From assembly GCF_020524345.1 (NCBI RefSeq), contig NZ_JAIVLH010000009.1, positions 1 to 64,000 on the forward strand: a stretch of 64,000 bases of DNA, read 5' to 3'. A program made the translations under genes and the position numbers. Origin of the DNA: Metabacillus niabensis (GTDB taxonomy: Bacteria; Bacillota; Bacilli; Bacillales; Bacillaceae). Position 1 is the first letter of the stretch. The number at the start of each line of letters is the position of its first letter. Below are positions 24,992 to 34,065 of this stretch, piece by piece. Below the pieces are notes generated by a model. The model did no database searches. It saw only the letters and a list, made by a program, of their open reading frames with translations, and was not told the origin of the DNA.

Positions 24992-25019
24992 TTGTCAAAT
25001 CACAGATTAAGTGTATAAT
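24992..25019 (+). promoter_or_regulatory. Likely sigma-A promoter of the cys operon
   Basis: TTGTCA (24992-24997) and a perfect TATAAT (25014-25019) are 16 bp apart, giving a start near 25026. Two CCCGAGT heptamers lie downstream at 25051 and 25086, placed where operators would be. The 24797-25122 gap holds no gene. Confidence 0.6.
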
Positions 25020-25122
25020 TCATACTATGTTGATAGGTTTTACACATAATCCCGAGTATTAACGTATGAATAAAGGGTATTTAAACCCGAGTTTAATAGT
25101 ATGGAAGAAAGAGGTGAATCGT

Positions 25123-25824
25123 ATGTTAACATATGAAAACTGGTCTGAACCAAGTAATGATTTTGAAGTTGATGAAACATATAAAGGTGCTCTCAATGTT
25201 ATAAAATGGGCTTATGACCATTACGGTGAAGAGGTTGTCTATGCATGTAGCTTTGGTATTGAAGGTATCGTTTTAATAGATTTAATTTCAAAGGTAAAAC
25301 CTGATGCCAAAATTGTTTTTCTTGATACAGATGTACACTTTAAGGAAACATATGAACTTATTGATAAAGTAAAAGAAAAGTATCCATCATTGAATATTGA
25401 GTTAAAGAAACCTGAATTAACACTGGAAGAACAAGCTGAGCAATTTGGCGACAAATTGTGGGAAACAAATCCTAACCAGTGCTGTAATATCCGAAAAATT
25501 GTACCGTTAACTGCTACTTTAAACGGTGCGACAGCTTGGATATCTGGTTTGAGACGTGAACAGTCTGAGACAAGAAAACATGTAAATTATATTAATAAGG
25601 ATGATCGCTTTCATTCAGTAAAGATTTGCCCACTCATTCATTGGACATGGAAAGATGTATGGAGATACGTTCATAAAAACGATCTAACATATAATCCGTT
25701 ACATGACAGAGGTTACCCTAGTATTGGTTGTTTTCATTGCACGAAGCCGGCATATGATGAAAATGACTTAAGATCAGGAAGATGGTCAGGGCAAATGAAA
25801 ACAGAATGCGGCCTCCACCAATAG
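25123..25824 (+). CDS. cysH: Phosphoadenylyl/adenylyl-sulfate reductase (thioredoxin)
   Basis: Reduces activated sulfate to sulfite. The product is 233 residues from ATG 25123 with GAGGTG six bases upstream; the open frame extends 19 codons further but that ATG has no ribosome site. The adenylyl-binding core ([14 protein letters not shown]) and the catalytic C-terminal ECGLH are present. The Cys pairs in NQCCNIRK and GCFHCTKP are those that hold a [4Fe-4S] cluster in the plant/Bacillus type, suggesting it can use APS. It starts the cysH-cysP-sat-cysC-sumT-sirB-sirC set. Confidence 0.96.
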   Translation: MLTYENWSEPSNDFEVDETYKGALNVIKWAYDHYGEEVVYACSFGIEGIVLIDLISKVKPDAKIVFLDTDVHFKETYELIDKVKEKYPSLNIELKKPELTLEEQAEQFGDKLWETNPNQCCNIRKIVPLTATLNGATAWISGLRREQSETRKHVNYINKDDRFHSVKICPLIHWTWKDVWRYVHKNDLTYNPLHDRGYPSIGCFHCTKPAYDENDLRSGRWSGQMKTECGLHQ

Positions 25825-25836
25825 GAGGATAAATAA

Positions 25837-26904
25837 ATGTTAGAGATCATTGCCATCATAATCAGCTTCTTTTTTGCAATGAATATTGGTGCCAGCGGCG
25901 CAGCGGCCTCAATGGGTGTTGCATACGGATCAGGAGCAATTGTGCGACCAAGAAATGCTTTAATTTTATGCGGAATAGGTGTCATATTAGGGGCTGTTAT
26001 TGGCGGTGGAGAAGTTGTTAAAACAATTAGCGGGGGAATCATTCCTTCCTCACTAATTTCGATAAAATTGGTTATTATTATCCTTTTTTCAGCAACCTTC
26101 TCCTTGTTTTTATCAAATCTATTAGGTATTCCGCTATCTACAAGTGAAGTTACAGTAGGAGCAGTTGTAGGTGTGGGAATCGCCTATCAGGCGTTATTTG
26201 TGAATAATTTACTTTACATTGTCATGTTTTGGTTTATTGTTCCTATCATCGCTTTTGTTATCGCCTATATATTTATCATGATACTTCATAAATTTAAGCT
26301 TAATGAAAAGTATAATTTTCAAGGAAAGCTGATTACTTATTTGCTGATATTGGTAGGTTTTTTTGAGGCCTTCTCAGCGGGAATGAATAATGTGGCAAAT
26401 GCTGTCGGACCATTAGTGAGTGCCGGTATTCTAACAGTTTCAAAAGGGACCTTATATGGAGGAATCTTTGTTGCTCTTGGTGCATTATTTTTAGGACGCC
26501 GCGTCCTTGAAACAAATGGAAAAAAAATCACGAGTTTTTCTAAAATTGAAGGTGTACTAATATCAGGTACAGGGGCTACATTAGTTACGATCGCATCCAT
26601 TTTCGGAATTCCAGTCCCGTTAACTCAAATTACAACTTCCTCTATATTGGGAATTGGAATTGCAAAATCAGGTACAAATGTTCTTCAACAAAAAGTTGTT
26701 AAAAATATGTTGATGGTTTGGTTAATTTCCCCACTTGTTTCACTAACAATGTCTTATTTTTTAGTGAAATTGTTTTTAGAAAGTGACTTATATACAATCT
26801 TTGTGCTAGGAAGTTTATTACTTGCTACAATAGGTGCAAATAGTCTTATGAAGGCTAGTAAACAGGAAAAGCGTACCGTTCATGAAGAAGGCGGGGGAAT
26901 TTAA
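25837..26904 (+). CDS. cysP: Sulfate permease, PiT family
   Basis: A 355-residue membrane protein of the inorganic phosphate transporter family that, in this operon position in B. subtilis, imports sulfate. About ten hydrophobic segments are visible, with the duplicated PiT signature: an N-terminal ASGAAASMGVAYGSGA and a middle SAGMNNVANAVGPLVSAG. The ATG follows AGGAGG, 12 nt after cysH. The context between APS reductase and ATP sulfurylase argues for sulfate rather than phosphate. Confidence 0.9.
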   Translation: MLEIIAIIISFFFAMNIGASGAAASMGVAYGSGAIVRPRNALILCGIGVILGAVIGGGEVVKTISGGIIPSSLISIKLVIIILFSATFSLFLSNLLGIPLSTSEVTVGAVVGVGIAYQALFVNNLLYIVMFWFIVPIIAFVIAYIFIMILHKFKLNEKYNFQGKLITYLLILVGFFEAFSAGMNNVANAVGPLVSAGILTVSKGTLYGGIFVALGALFLGRRVLETNGKKITSFSKIEGVLISGTGATLVTIASIFGIPVPLTQITTSSILGIGIAKSGTNVLQQKVVKNMLMVWLISPLVSLTMSYFLVKLFLESDLYTIFVLGSLLLATIGANSLMKASKQEKRTVHEEGGGI

Positions 26905-27002
26905 TTATTTAATCCCTATTATTCTCATTGGTTTTGTGATGATAGGGAGATGAATTTATTTTTCGCACAAAATATTACATTTGAATTTGGAGGAATTGAA
27001 CA

Positions 27003-28142
27003 ATGAGCTTACAACCACATGGAGGAACTTTAATTCAGAAATTATCTATTGGAAAAGATGTATCACATATTCAAAACGAAATTGAAATTGATGCCATTTC
27101 ACTTAGTGATCTTGAACTTATTGCAATTGGTGGATACAGTCCAATTGAAGGATTTTTAACTCAAGAAGATTATGAATCAGTTGTTGAGAATATGAAATTG
27201 AAAAATGGTGTTGTCTGGAGCATACCAATTACGTTACCTGTAACAGAGGAAAAAGCAGTAACACTTTCAATCGGTGAGGAAGTTCGCCTTGTGTCAAACC
27301 AAGTTACATATGGCACAATTAACATTTCGGATATTTTTACACCTGATAAACAAAAGGAAGCAGTAAATGTTTATCGTACAGATGATTTAGCACACCCTGG
27401 TGTGAAAAAAATGTTTGAACGTGGAAATGTCTATGTAGGTGGAGAAATTACACTTGTGAATCGTCCAGACAAGAAATTTGCTGATTTCTATTTAGATCCA
27501 AAAGAATCTCGAGCAAAATTTGAAGAATTAAACTGGAAAACAATTGTTGGATTCCAAACACGTAATCCTGTTCACCGTGCACACGAATATATTCAAAAAA
27601 CTGCACTGGAAACAGTTGATGGTTTATTTTTAAATCCATTAGTAGGAGAAACAAAATCTGATGACATTCCAGCGCATATCCGTATGGAGAGCTACCAAGT
27701 ATTGTTAAAGAATTATTACCCTGAAGATCGTGTACACCTTGCAGTTTTCCCGGCTGCAATGCGCTATGCTGGGCCACGTGAAGCTGTTTTCCATGCACTA
27801 GTCCGTAAAAACTACGGTTGCACACACTTCATTGTTGGCAGAGACCATGCAGGTGTTGGTGATTACTATGGAACATATGATGCACAAAAGATCTTCTCAA
27901 ACTTTACTGCTGATGAACTAGGAATTACACCGATGTTCTTTGAACATAGCTTCTATTGCACAAAATGTGAAGGTATGGCTTCTTCTAAAACATGTCCACA
28001 TGGTAAAGAAGATCGTGTTATTCTATCAGGCACAAAAGTTCGCGAAATGCTGCGAAATGGAGAACTGCCTCCAAGCACTTTCAGTCGTAAAGAAGTTGTA
28101 GAAGTTTTAATTAGAGGAATGAGAGAGACGGTTAATTCTTAA
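27003..28142 (+). CDS. sat: Sulfate adenylyltransferase (ATP sulfurylase)
   Basis: Makes adenylyl sulfate from sulfate and ATP. The product is 379 residues of the single-chain type. The [12 protein letters not shown] active-site motif is at about 185-196 and the second motif [13 protein letters not shown] near 278-290. A Cys-rich C-terminal stretch ([18 protein letters not shown]) fits the zinc-like site of this family. The ATG follows GGAGG. A 98-bp gap after cysP contains a small inverted repeat (CCCTATTAT / ATGATAGGG) that may affect mRNA stability. Confidence 0.97.
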   Translation: MSLQPHGGTLIQKLSIGKDVSHIQNEIEIDAISLSDLELIAIGGYSPIEGFLTQEDYESVVENMKLKNGVVWSIPITLPVTEEKAVTLSIGEEVRLVSNQVTYGTINISDIFTPDKQKEAVNVYRTDDLAHPGVKKMFERGNVYVGGEITLVNRPDKKFADFYLDPKESRAKFEELNWKTIVGFQTRNPVHRAHEYIQKTALETVDGLFLNPLVGETKSDDIPAHIRMESYQVLLKNYYPEDRVHLAVFPAAMRYAGPREAVFHALVRKNYGCTHFIVGRDHAGVGDYYGTYDAQKIFSNFTADELGITPMFFEHSFYCTKCEGMASSKTCPHGKEDRVILSGTKVREMLRNGELPPSTFSRKEVVEVLIRGMRETVNS

Positions 28143-28160
28143 AAAAGGAGGACATATAGC

Positions 28161-28763
28161 ATGGCAGCGAATAATATTGTGTGGCATGATGCGTCTGTAA
28201 CAAAAGAAGAAAGAAGAGAAAAGAATAAATACCAAAGCTATGTTTTATGGTTTACTGGTCTTTCGGGATCTGGAAAGTCAACATTAGCTAATGCACTTGC
28301 AAGATACTTGTATGAATCAAACATTCAGGCATATGTTCTTGATGGCGATAATATCCGTCATGGACTAAACAAAGACTTAGGTTTTACAGATGATGATCGA
28401 AAAGAAAATATACGCCGTATCGGTGAAGTATCCAAGCTTTTTGTAGACAGTGGCCAAATCGTGCTAACTGCATTTATTTCACCATTCCGTGAGGACAGAC
28501 AACAAGTAAAAGACATTCTTTCTGATAATGAATTTTTTGAAGTTTATGTTAAATGCTCACTAGATGAATGTGAAGTACGTGATCCGAAGGGCTTATACAA
28601 AAAAGCGAGAAATAATGAAATTAAGCATTTCACAGGTATAGATTCACCATATGAGGAGCCGGTAAATCCTGCTATAACTGTTGATACTGAATCTCAAGAT
28701 ATAGAAGCATCTGTAAAGCAAATTGTTAATTTTCTATTAGAAAAAGACTTAATTCAAAATTAA
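28161..28763 (+). CDS. cysC: Adenylyl-sulfate kinase
   Basis: Phosphorylates APS to PAPS. The product is 200 residues with the P-loop GLSGSGKST at 33-41, the APS-site stretch [15 protein letters not shown], and FISPFREDR containing the conserved Ser. The [10 protein letters not shown] motif is also present. It follows sat by 18 nt with AAAAGGAGG between. Because CysH here has iron-sulfur cysteines and may take APS directly, CysC may be partly dispensable for sulfate reduction. Confidence 0.96.
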   Translation: MAANNIVWHDASVTKEERREKNKYQSYVLWFTGLSGSGKSTLANALARYLYESNIQAYVLDGDNIRHGLNKDLGFTDDDRKENIRRIGEVSKLFVDSGQIVLTAFISPFREDRQQVKDILSDNEFFEVYVKCSLDECEVRDPKGLYKKARNNEIKHFTGIDSPYEEPVNPAITVDTESQDIEASVKQIVNFLLEKDLIQN

Positions 28764-28770
28764 TATGTTA

Positions 28771-28896
28771 ATACTATCAGAAATTATAAGAATTTAAGGA
28801 TGATAGTATGAGAAAAACTAAGGCTTTTCGCCATTGGACGTCGAAAAGCCAAGTTTTTCTAATGATAATAGCAATTGGCTGAGGCCAATTGCTATT
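28771..28896. repeat. Three consecutive inverted repeats between cysC and sumT
   Basis: Three hairpin-forming units follow in a row: ATACTATCA/TGATAGTAT (28771-28779, 28801-28809); a long stem with outer AGAAAAACT/AGTTTTTCT and inner GGCTTTTCG/CGAAAAGCC (28811-28860); and a perfect 13-bp AATAGCAATTGGC/GCCAATTGCTATT with a TGAG loop (28867-28896). None ends in a clean T tract. They fill most of the 193-bp gap. Confidence 0.8.
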
Positions 28897-28956
28897 ACTT
28901 TCATTTACGTTAAAAAATATCTTGCTATTCAGTAAAAAGATGGGGGGAGCTTTCTC

Positions 28957-29736
28957 ATGTCAAAGGTATTTTTAGTTGGAGCTGGACCTGGTGATGAGGA
29001 ATTATTAACGATTAAAGCTCTAAAATGCATTCAACAATCAGATGTAATTTTATATGATCGATTAGTAAATAAGGAAATTCTTAAACATGCAAAAAAAGAT
29101 TGTGAGCTTGTATATTGTGGGAAGCTACCAAACTATCATACAATGAAGCAAGAAACGATAAATCACTTTTTAATCAATTATGCAAAAATGGGTAAGATCG
29201 TGACAAGACTTAAAGGTGGAGATCCATTTATTTTTGGACGTGGAGGAGAAGAAGCTGAAGCGTTAAAAAAACACCGTATTCCATATGAAATCATACCGGG
29301 AATTACTTCGGGTGTTGCAGCAGCTGCTTATGCAGGCATTCCAGTTACTCATCGGGATTTAAGTGCAAGTGTTGCTTTTGTTACGGGGCATAAAAAACAA
29401 GGTAATGATGAAGATATTAAATGGGAATCATTAGCAAAGGGAATCGATACAATTGCTATTTATATGGGTGTTGGTAATTTGCCATATATTCAAGAACAGC
29501 TTATTAAACATGGAAGAAATAGACATACACCTGTTGCAGTTATTCATTGGGGAACAACAAATTCTCAAAAAACAGTAACAGGAACTCTTGAGGATATTTA
29601 TGATCAAGTTATCCAACAAAAAGTTACGAATCCAAGTATGATTATTGTAGGTGAAGTGGTTTCGCTAAGAAAACATCTCAGTTGGTATGAGAATATGATC
29701 TCAGAATATGAACAAAGTGAGGCTCTAATGCTATGA
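28957..29736 (+). CDS. sumT: Uroporphyrinogen-III C-methyltransferase
   Basis: Methylates uroporphyrinogen III to precorrin-2 using SAM, the first step to sirohaem, the cofactor of sulfite reductase. The product is 259 residues, the stand-alone form without a CysG-type oxidase domain. Signature VGAGPGDEELLTIKAL opens the protein, followed by YDRLV, GKLPNYHTMKQE, RLKGGDPFIFGRGGEE and a PGITS loop. The ATG has GGGGGAG upstream. It corresponds to B. subtilis ylnD. The stop overlaps sirB by 4 nt. Confidence 0.96.
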   Translation: MSKVFLVGAGPGDEELLTIKALKCIQQSDVILYDRLVNKEILKHAKKDCELVYCGKLPNYHTMKQETINHFLINYAKMGKIVTRLKGGDPFIFGRGGEEAEALKKHRIPYEIIPGITSGVAAAAYAGIPVTHRDLSASVAFVTGHKKQGNDEDIKWESLAKGIDTIAIYMGVGNLPYIQEQLIKHGRNRHTPVAVIHWGTTNSQKTVTGTLEDIYDQVIQQKVTNPSMIIVGEVVSLRKHLSWYENMISEYEQSEALML

Positions 29737-30500
29737 AGCAAGCTGTTTTATATGTTTGTCATGGAAGCCGAGTTCCTAAAGCTCGTAGGGAGGCAGTTGA
29801 ATTTATTGAAAAGGTCAAACCTAGAATTCATGCACCAATTCAAGAGGTATGTTTTCTGGAATTAGCTGAACCATCGATTGAAAATGGCTTTAAAACATGT
29901 GTCGAGCAGGGTGCAACAACTATTGCAGTTATTCCGCTATTATTATTAACAGCTGCACATGCTAAAAGTGATATTCCTGAAGAAATTGCCCATGTATCAG
30001 CAGCATTTCCGAATGTACATGTGACGTACGGTAAACCGATAGGAGTAGATCCGCTCCTTGCTGATATGCTATTGGACAAGGTAAATGAAAAATCCCCCTT
30101 AACGAACTCTTCCATTGCTGTTCTTGTAGGTAGAGGAAGTAGTGATAAAGATGTTGTCCGGGACTTGAACAAAATATCTTCTTATTTACAAGAAAGATCA
30201 GAAATAAAAAAAGTATACACTTGTTTTTTAACAGCCGCAGAACCACGTTTTAAGAAAATGATCGAGGATATTCATCAGTCAAAAGAGCAATCAATCTTTA
30301 TTATTCCGTATTTAATTTTTACTGGTTTATTAAAAAAAGAGATCGATCAAACAATAAAAGCATTTGATTGGGACGATCGTCATATCGAAGTTTGTTCCTA
30401 TCTTGGACCACACCCAATTCTTCTGGATCTTTTTACAAAGCGTGTTCTAGAAGCAATTGACAACCGTGATGGATCATATACCTTTAAAGGGGAGAAGTAG
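29733..30500 (+). CDS. sirB: Sirohydrochlorin ferrochelatase SirB
   Basis: Inserts iron into sirohydrochlorin to give sirohaem. The product is 255 residues, made of two CbiX-like halves; the N-terminal half has the metal-site CHGSRVPKARRE with His10, and a second histidine region LLLTAAHAKSDIP lies near 70-82. The ATG overlaps the sumT stop (ATGA). It equals B. subtilis ylnE. sirC begins 1 nt after its stop. Confidence 0.93.
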   Translation: MKQAVLYVCHGSRVPKARREAVEFIEKVKPRIHAPIQEVCFLELAEPSIENGFKTCVEQGATTIAVIPLLLLTAAHAKSDIPEEIAHVSAAFPNVHVTYGKPIGVDPLLADMLLDKVNEKSPLTNSSIAVLVGRGSSDKDVVRDLNKISSYLQERSEIKKVYTCFLTAAEPRFKKMIEDIHQSKEQSIFIIPYLIFTGLLKKEIDQTIKAFDWDDRHIEVCSYLGPHPILLDLFTKRVLEAIDNRDGSYTFKGEK

Positions 30501-30501
30501 A

Positions 30502-31002
30502 ATGCTGCCTCTTCACATTGATGTAAACAATCGTCAAGTTTTAGTTATTGGTGGAGGGAAAATTGCTTATCGACGTCTTCTATTATTTTTAGATGAAGGA
30601 GCAAATATAACTGTTATTAGCCCTGAAATTATTAATGATATAGAAGATTTAAGTCAAAAAAAGCAAATTTTATGGAAGCAAAAAAAGGTCGAACTTTCAG
30701 ATTTACAGCAAGCATTTATTATTGTTGCTGCTACAAATGACCCTGCCGTAAACGAGTGGGTGGCTGAGAATGTGAATAATCACCAGTTGGTAAATGTAGC
30801 AAGTGATATGACGAAAGGGAATTTTATAGTACCTAAGTCAGTGAAAAAGGGGAGACTTTCCATTTCAGTTTCAACAAATGGAGCTAGTCCAAAGCGGGCA
30901 AAAGAAATTTGTGAACATCTATCAAGTCAATTTGACGAAGAATATATTAACGAACTCGATCGGTTATATGATCAAAGACAGCTAAATAAGCAACAAAAAT
31001 AA
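30502..31002 (+). CDS. sirC: Precorrin-2 dehydrogenase SirC
   Basis: NAD-dependent oxidation of precorrin-2 to sirohydrochlorin. The product is 166 residues from ATG 30502, directly after AGGGGAGAAG; a longer open frame from within sirB is rejected. The Rossmann glycine motif VIGGGKIAYRR lies at about 14-24, with ITVISPE after it, and a C-terminal SVSTNGASPKRAK helix-turn typical of the family. It is the last gene of the cys/sir operon and is followed by a strong bidirectional terminator. Confidence 0.94.
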   Translation: MLPLHIDVNNRQVLVIGGGKIAYRRLLLFLDEGANITVISPEIINDIEDLSQKKQILWKQKKVELSDLQQAFIIVAATNDPAVNEWVAENVNNHQLVNVASDMTKGNFIVPKSVKKGRLSISVSTNGASPKRAKEICEHLSSQFDEEYINELDRLYDQRQLNKQQK

Positions 31003-31043
31003 CGAGGAGATGAATATCACAGATTCATATTCCTCGTTTTTTA
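31001..31043. terminator. Bidirectional terminator between sirC and the EamA gene
   Basis: AACGAGGA-g-ATGAAT pairs with ATTCAT-at-TCCTCGTT around a short loop, followed by TTTTTT. The two convergent genes end on either side, and the A-rich left side would serve as the T tract for the minus-strand transcript. Confidence 0.85.
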
Positions 31044-31973
31044 TTAAATATCATTTTTTAAAGTTTGCAGCTTGATGTCAGTATGATTTGTTTTCTTTTC
31101 TTGAACAATGAATACAGCCATAATAACAGCAATAATACCAATATATTGCCCTACGCTTAACTTTTCTTGAAAGACGAGGAATCCAATTAAAGTAGCGACT
31201 ACTGGTTCTACTGTTGCCAGGATTGAGGCTCGACCTGATTCAACACTCTCTAACCCTTTGGTATAGAGCAAAAACGCTAACAGTGTCGAGAAAAGGCCAA
31301 GTCCAATAATTGAAAGCCAAACTTCTAGATTCGTAAAGATAGTTCCAACATGCCAAAGTCCACTAAACGGAGTTATGGCAATAGCAGCAAAAACAAATGT
31401 ATAGGTTGTCACAGTTACAGAAGAATACTTTATAAGGGCAAATTTACCAAAAATACTATATAACGCATAAAAGAAACCTGATCCTAATCCTACTAAAAGA
31501 CCATAAATAGTTACTGACTCATTTGTGTTTTGGAAAAGTCCAATAACAAGAATACAACCAATAAAGGTAATAATGAGCGCTAAAATTTTTCTGATTGTAA
31601 ATAGTTCTTTAAAGAAAAATCTAGAGAAAATCATAACAAACGCTGGAGCGGTATACAGGAGTACACTTGATACTGAAATTGAAGTTTCTTTTATTGCCTC
31701 AAACATGCACCAATTAAAAAAAACGATACTAATTACACCTGTTCCTACAAAATATTTGCTGTCAGAAAGTTTTATTTTAATGGCTTCTCTCTTTTTCCAA
31801 AAAACAAAGAATAAAAGAAAAATAGAGGCAGATATTGCACGAATCGAAACAACTTGCGTCGGAGAAAAGCCAGCTTCATAAAGAAACGTTACAAATAAGC
31901 CAATCATACCCCATAATGCCGCACCAGAAAGGATATATACATACGCAATATTTTTATTCAAATCAAATATCAC
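31044..31973 (-). CDS. EamA/DMT-superfamily membrane transporter
   Basis: A 309-residue integral membrane protein with about ten hydrophobic segments in two homologous EamA halves (about 12-140 and 155-290). Family features such as SGAALWGMIGLFVTFLY at the N-terminus and the VEPVVATLIGFLVFQEKLS loop near the end are visible. The substrate cannot be told; relatives export amino acids or other metabolites. The start is uncertain: GTG at 31973 touches the AAGGAG ribosome site, while TTG at 31961 is 12 nt from it. It interrupts the sirC-rqcH neighbourhood I remember from B. subtilis and is the most accessory-looking gene here. Confidence 0.85.
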   Translation of the reverse strand: MIFDLNKNIAYVYILSGAALWGMIGLFVTFLYEAGFSPTQVVSIRAISASIFLLFFVFWKKREAIKIKLSDSKYFVGTGVISIVFFNWCMFEAIKETSISVSSVLLYTAPAFVMIFSRFFFKELFTIRKILALIITFIGCILVIGLFQNTNESVTIYGLLVGLGSGFFYALYSIFGKFALIKYSSVTVTTYTFVFAAIAITPFSGLWHVGTIFTNLEVWLSIIGLGLFSTLLAFLLYTKGLESVESGRASILATVEPVVATLIGFLVFQEKLSVGQYIGIIAVIMAVFIVQEKKTNHTDIKLQTLKNDI

Positions 31974-32082
31974 TCCTTTTACTTTGTGTAGGCATTAGTA
32001 AAATAAAATAATGGAAATAATTGAAAGCATCTAAATATCATCTTACCAAACGAAGGTGTAAAAAGAAAATTAAATAAATACA

Positions 32083-32113
32083 AAAACACCGCCTAAGAAT
32101 GACGGTGTTTTTT
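32083..32113 (-). terminator. Intrinsic terminator of rqcH
   Basis: On the minus strand AACACCGT pairs with GCGGTGTT (one mismatch region) and is followed by TTTTTGT, five bases after the rqcH stop. Confidence 0.8.
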
Positions 32114-32117
32114 AAAA

Positions 32118-33833
32118 TCAACTTTTACGTAAGTGAAAGACAAGATCTTCATTCGGAGTGACATAGACTGTTTGCTGATGATCATAAATAACAAAACCAG
32201 GCTTTGATCCACTAGGTTTTTTAACATGTCTTATTGCCGTAAAATCAACAGGAACTGAACTGGAACTTTTGGCCTTACTAAAATATGCTGCAATATTTGC
32301 TGCCTCAATTATCGTTTGTTCTGATGGGTTGCTACTTCGAATCACAACATGAGAACCCGGAATATCCTTTGTGTGAAGCCATACATCATCACGTGCAGCA
32401 AGTTTATTTGTCAGGTATTCATTTTGTTTGTTATTTTTCCCTACGATCATTTCTGTCCCATCAGATGAAAGATAATGCTCTAATATTGGCTTAAGGTTTT
32501 TTTTCTTTTTAGTATGACGTGACTGTCTTTGTTTTAAATAACCACCTTCCATTAATTCTTCTCGAATTTCCTCTATATCTTTTGGGGAAGCTGATTCAAT
32601 TTGTTGAATCAACCCTTCGAAATAATTAATTTCCGCTAGTGCTAACTGAATTTGTTCATGCACAACTTCGACTGAATTTTTTGCTTTTTGATACTTCGAG
32701 AAGTATCTTTGAGCATTTTCTGAAGGCGTTTTTTGCGGGTCAAGCGGAATCTGAATCGATTGGTTTTCTTCGTCATAATAATTAATGACTTCAGCTACTT
32801 TATCTCCCTTTTTAATCGCATATATATTGGCTGTAAGTAACTCACCATATAATTGAAATTCATTTGCTTTTTCAGCTTGGTCTAATGTTGCAGCTAACTT
32901 TTTAATTTTCTTTTCATTTTTTTTCTTTTCATTTACCATAAAGCGTTCTAAGTCATTTCCTTGCTGTTTTACACGATCTCTTTCTGCTTTTCCGTAATAA
33001 TAGCGATCTAAGAGTTCAGATAGCGTTGAAAACGTCTTGTTTTTCATGTTTGTTAAATGTGTAAGGTTGATCATATAAAATAGTTCTTTTTGATTTTGTT
33101 CATAGATGCCCGGAGTGATTCTATTTTCCTTGATCTCATCAATAAGTGTTAAAAAAGCTTCCGGAACTGTTTTACGATTAACAAGACCGGCACGATGAGT
33201 TACTTCTTTAGCAAATAAAGGAGAAATTCCTGAAAACTGCTGAACAATCTGCTGATCTATTTTCCCTGCATTAAAATCTAATTTCTTTAGAACAAGCTCT
33301 TCGTTAGCTTCAAATGGGTTTGTTTTCCCTTGTTCCGGCGGTAATACGTATGGATGACCTGGTAATACAGTTCTATGTCGGTTAACTGCAGGCGATAGAT
33401 GCTTTATACTGTCTACTATCATATCTCTTTCTCTATCGACCAAAATAATGTTACTATGTCTTCCCATGATTTCAATCATTAATCGCTTAATGCTCACATC
33501 ACCGAGTTCATTTCGACTTCTTACATCAAAAATGATGATTCTTTCCAGTCCGGGTTGTTCAATATGCTCAATAACACCACCCTCTAAGTGCTTTCTAAGC
33601 AGCATACAAAACATAGGAGGCTCACTAGGATTTTCATAACTTTCATTTGTTAAATGGAGCCTAGCGTAACTAGGGTGAGCAGAGAGAAATAGCTTGTGAT
33701 TTTTTCCTCCTGATCTGATTTGAAAGATCAAATCATATTTATAGGGTTGATGGATTTTTGTGATTTTTCCATTTAAGAGTACATTTCTTAACTCTTCTGT
33801 AATCGTATATGTAAATAGACCATCATATGACAT
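32118..33833 (-). CDS. rqcH: RqcH, ribosome-associated quality control factor (NFACT protein)
   Basis: RqcH (YloA, Rqc2/NEMF homologue) binds stalled 50S subunits with peptidyl-tRNA and recruits tRNA-Ala to add C-terminal alanine tails that mark proteins for degradation. The product is 571 residues from the ATG at 33833 on the minus strand, with AAGGAG 8 nt upstream; sixteen further in-frame codons are rejected. Order: NFACT-N (about 1-180), helix-hairpin-helix region, coiled coil with [10 protein letters not shown] (about 290-420), and NFACT-R near the C-terminus ([19 protein letters not shown]). At 97-98 the residues are Glu-Arg, where B. subtilis has Asp-Arg as I recall. Older annotations call it a fibronectin-binding protein. 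Confidence 0.93.
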   Translation of the reverse strand: MSYDGLFTYTITEELRNVLLNGKITKIHQPYKYDLIFQIRSGGKNHKLFLSAHPSYARLHLTNESYENPSEPPMFCMLLRKHLEGGVIEHIEQPGLERIIIFDVRSRNELGDVSIKRLMIEIMGRHSNIILVDRERDMIVDSIKHLSPAVNRHRTVLPGHPYVLPPEQGKTNPFEANEELVLKKLDFNAGKIDQQIVQQFSGISPLFAKEVTHRAGLVNRKTVPEAFLTLIDEIKENRITPGIYEQNQKELFYMINLTHLTNMKNKTFSTLSELLDRYYYGKAERDRVKQQGNDLERFMVNEKKKNEKKIKKLAATLDQAEKANEFQLYGELLTANIYAIKKGDKVAEVINYYDEENQSIQIPLDPQKTPSENAQRYFSKYQKAKNSVEVVHEQIQLALAEINYFEGLIQQIESASPKDIEEIREELMEGGYLKQRQSRHTKKKKNLKPILEHYLSSDGTEMIVGKNNKQNEYLTNKLAARDDVWLHTKDIPGSHVVIRSSNPSEQTIIEAANIAAYFSKAKSSSSVPVDFTAIRHVKKPSGSKPGFVIYDHQQTVYVTPNEDLVFHLRKS

Positions 33834-34065
33834 GGCAATAACTCCTTCTAATAAAGACATTATGTTGAGATAAAAGGTCATGAACGTTATTTTTTACCTT
33901 TCAGGCTTGAATAGCTACTGCTTCATAACTTTTCTACATGATTATAGCATGTTTTAGGACGAGGCTGAATAAGTTGTCTTATAGGCTTGGCAACTACAAG
34001 GTCAATCAATGAAAAAGAGTCCTTGAAAGTGAAAAATTCGTCTTAAAGGGGTGTGTAGGTGATTC

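Noticed and set aside
24860-25065. S-box (SAM) riboswitch before cysH
   Set aside because: I looked for the conserved S-box core and terminator and saw neither.
32118-33833. Annotation as fibronectin-binding adhesin
   Set aside because: The domain order is NFACT (RqcH/Rqc2), a cytoplasmic ribosome rescue factor; no signal peptide or wall-anchor motif is present.
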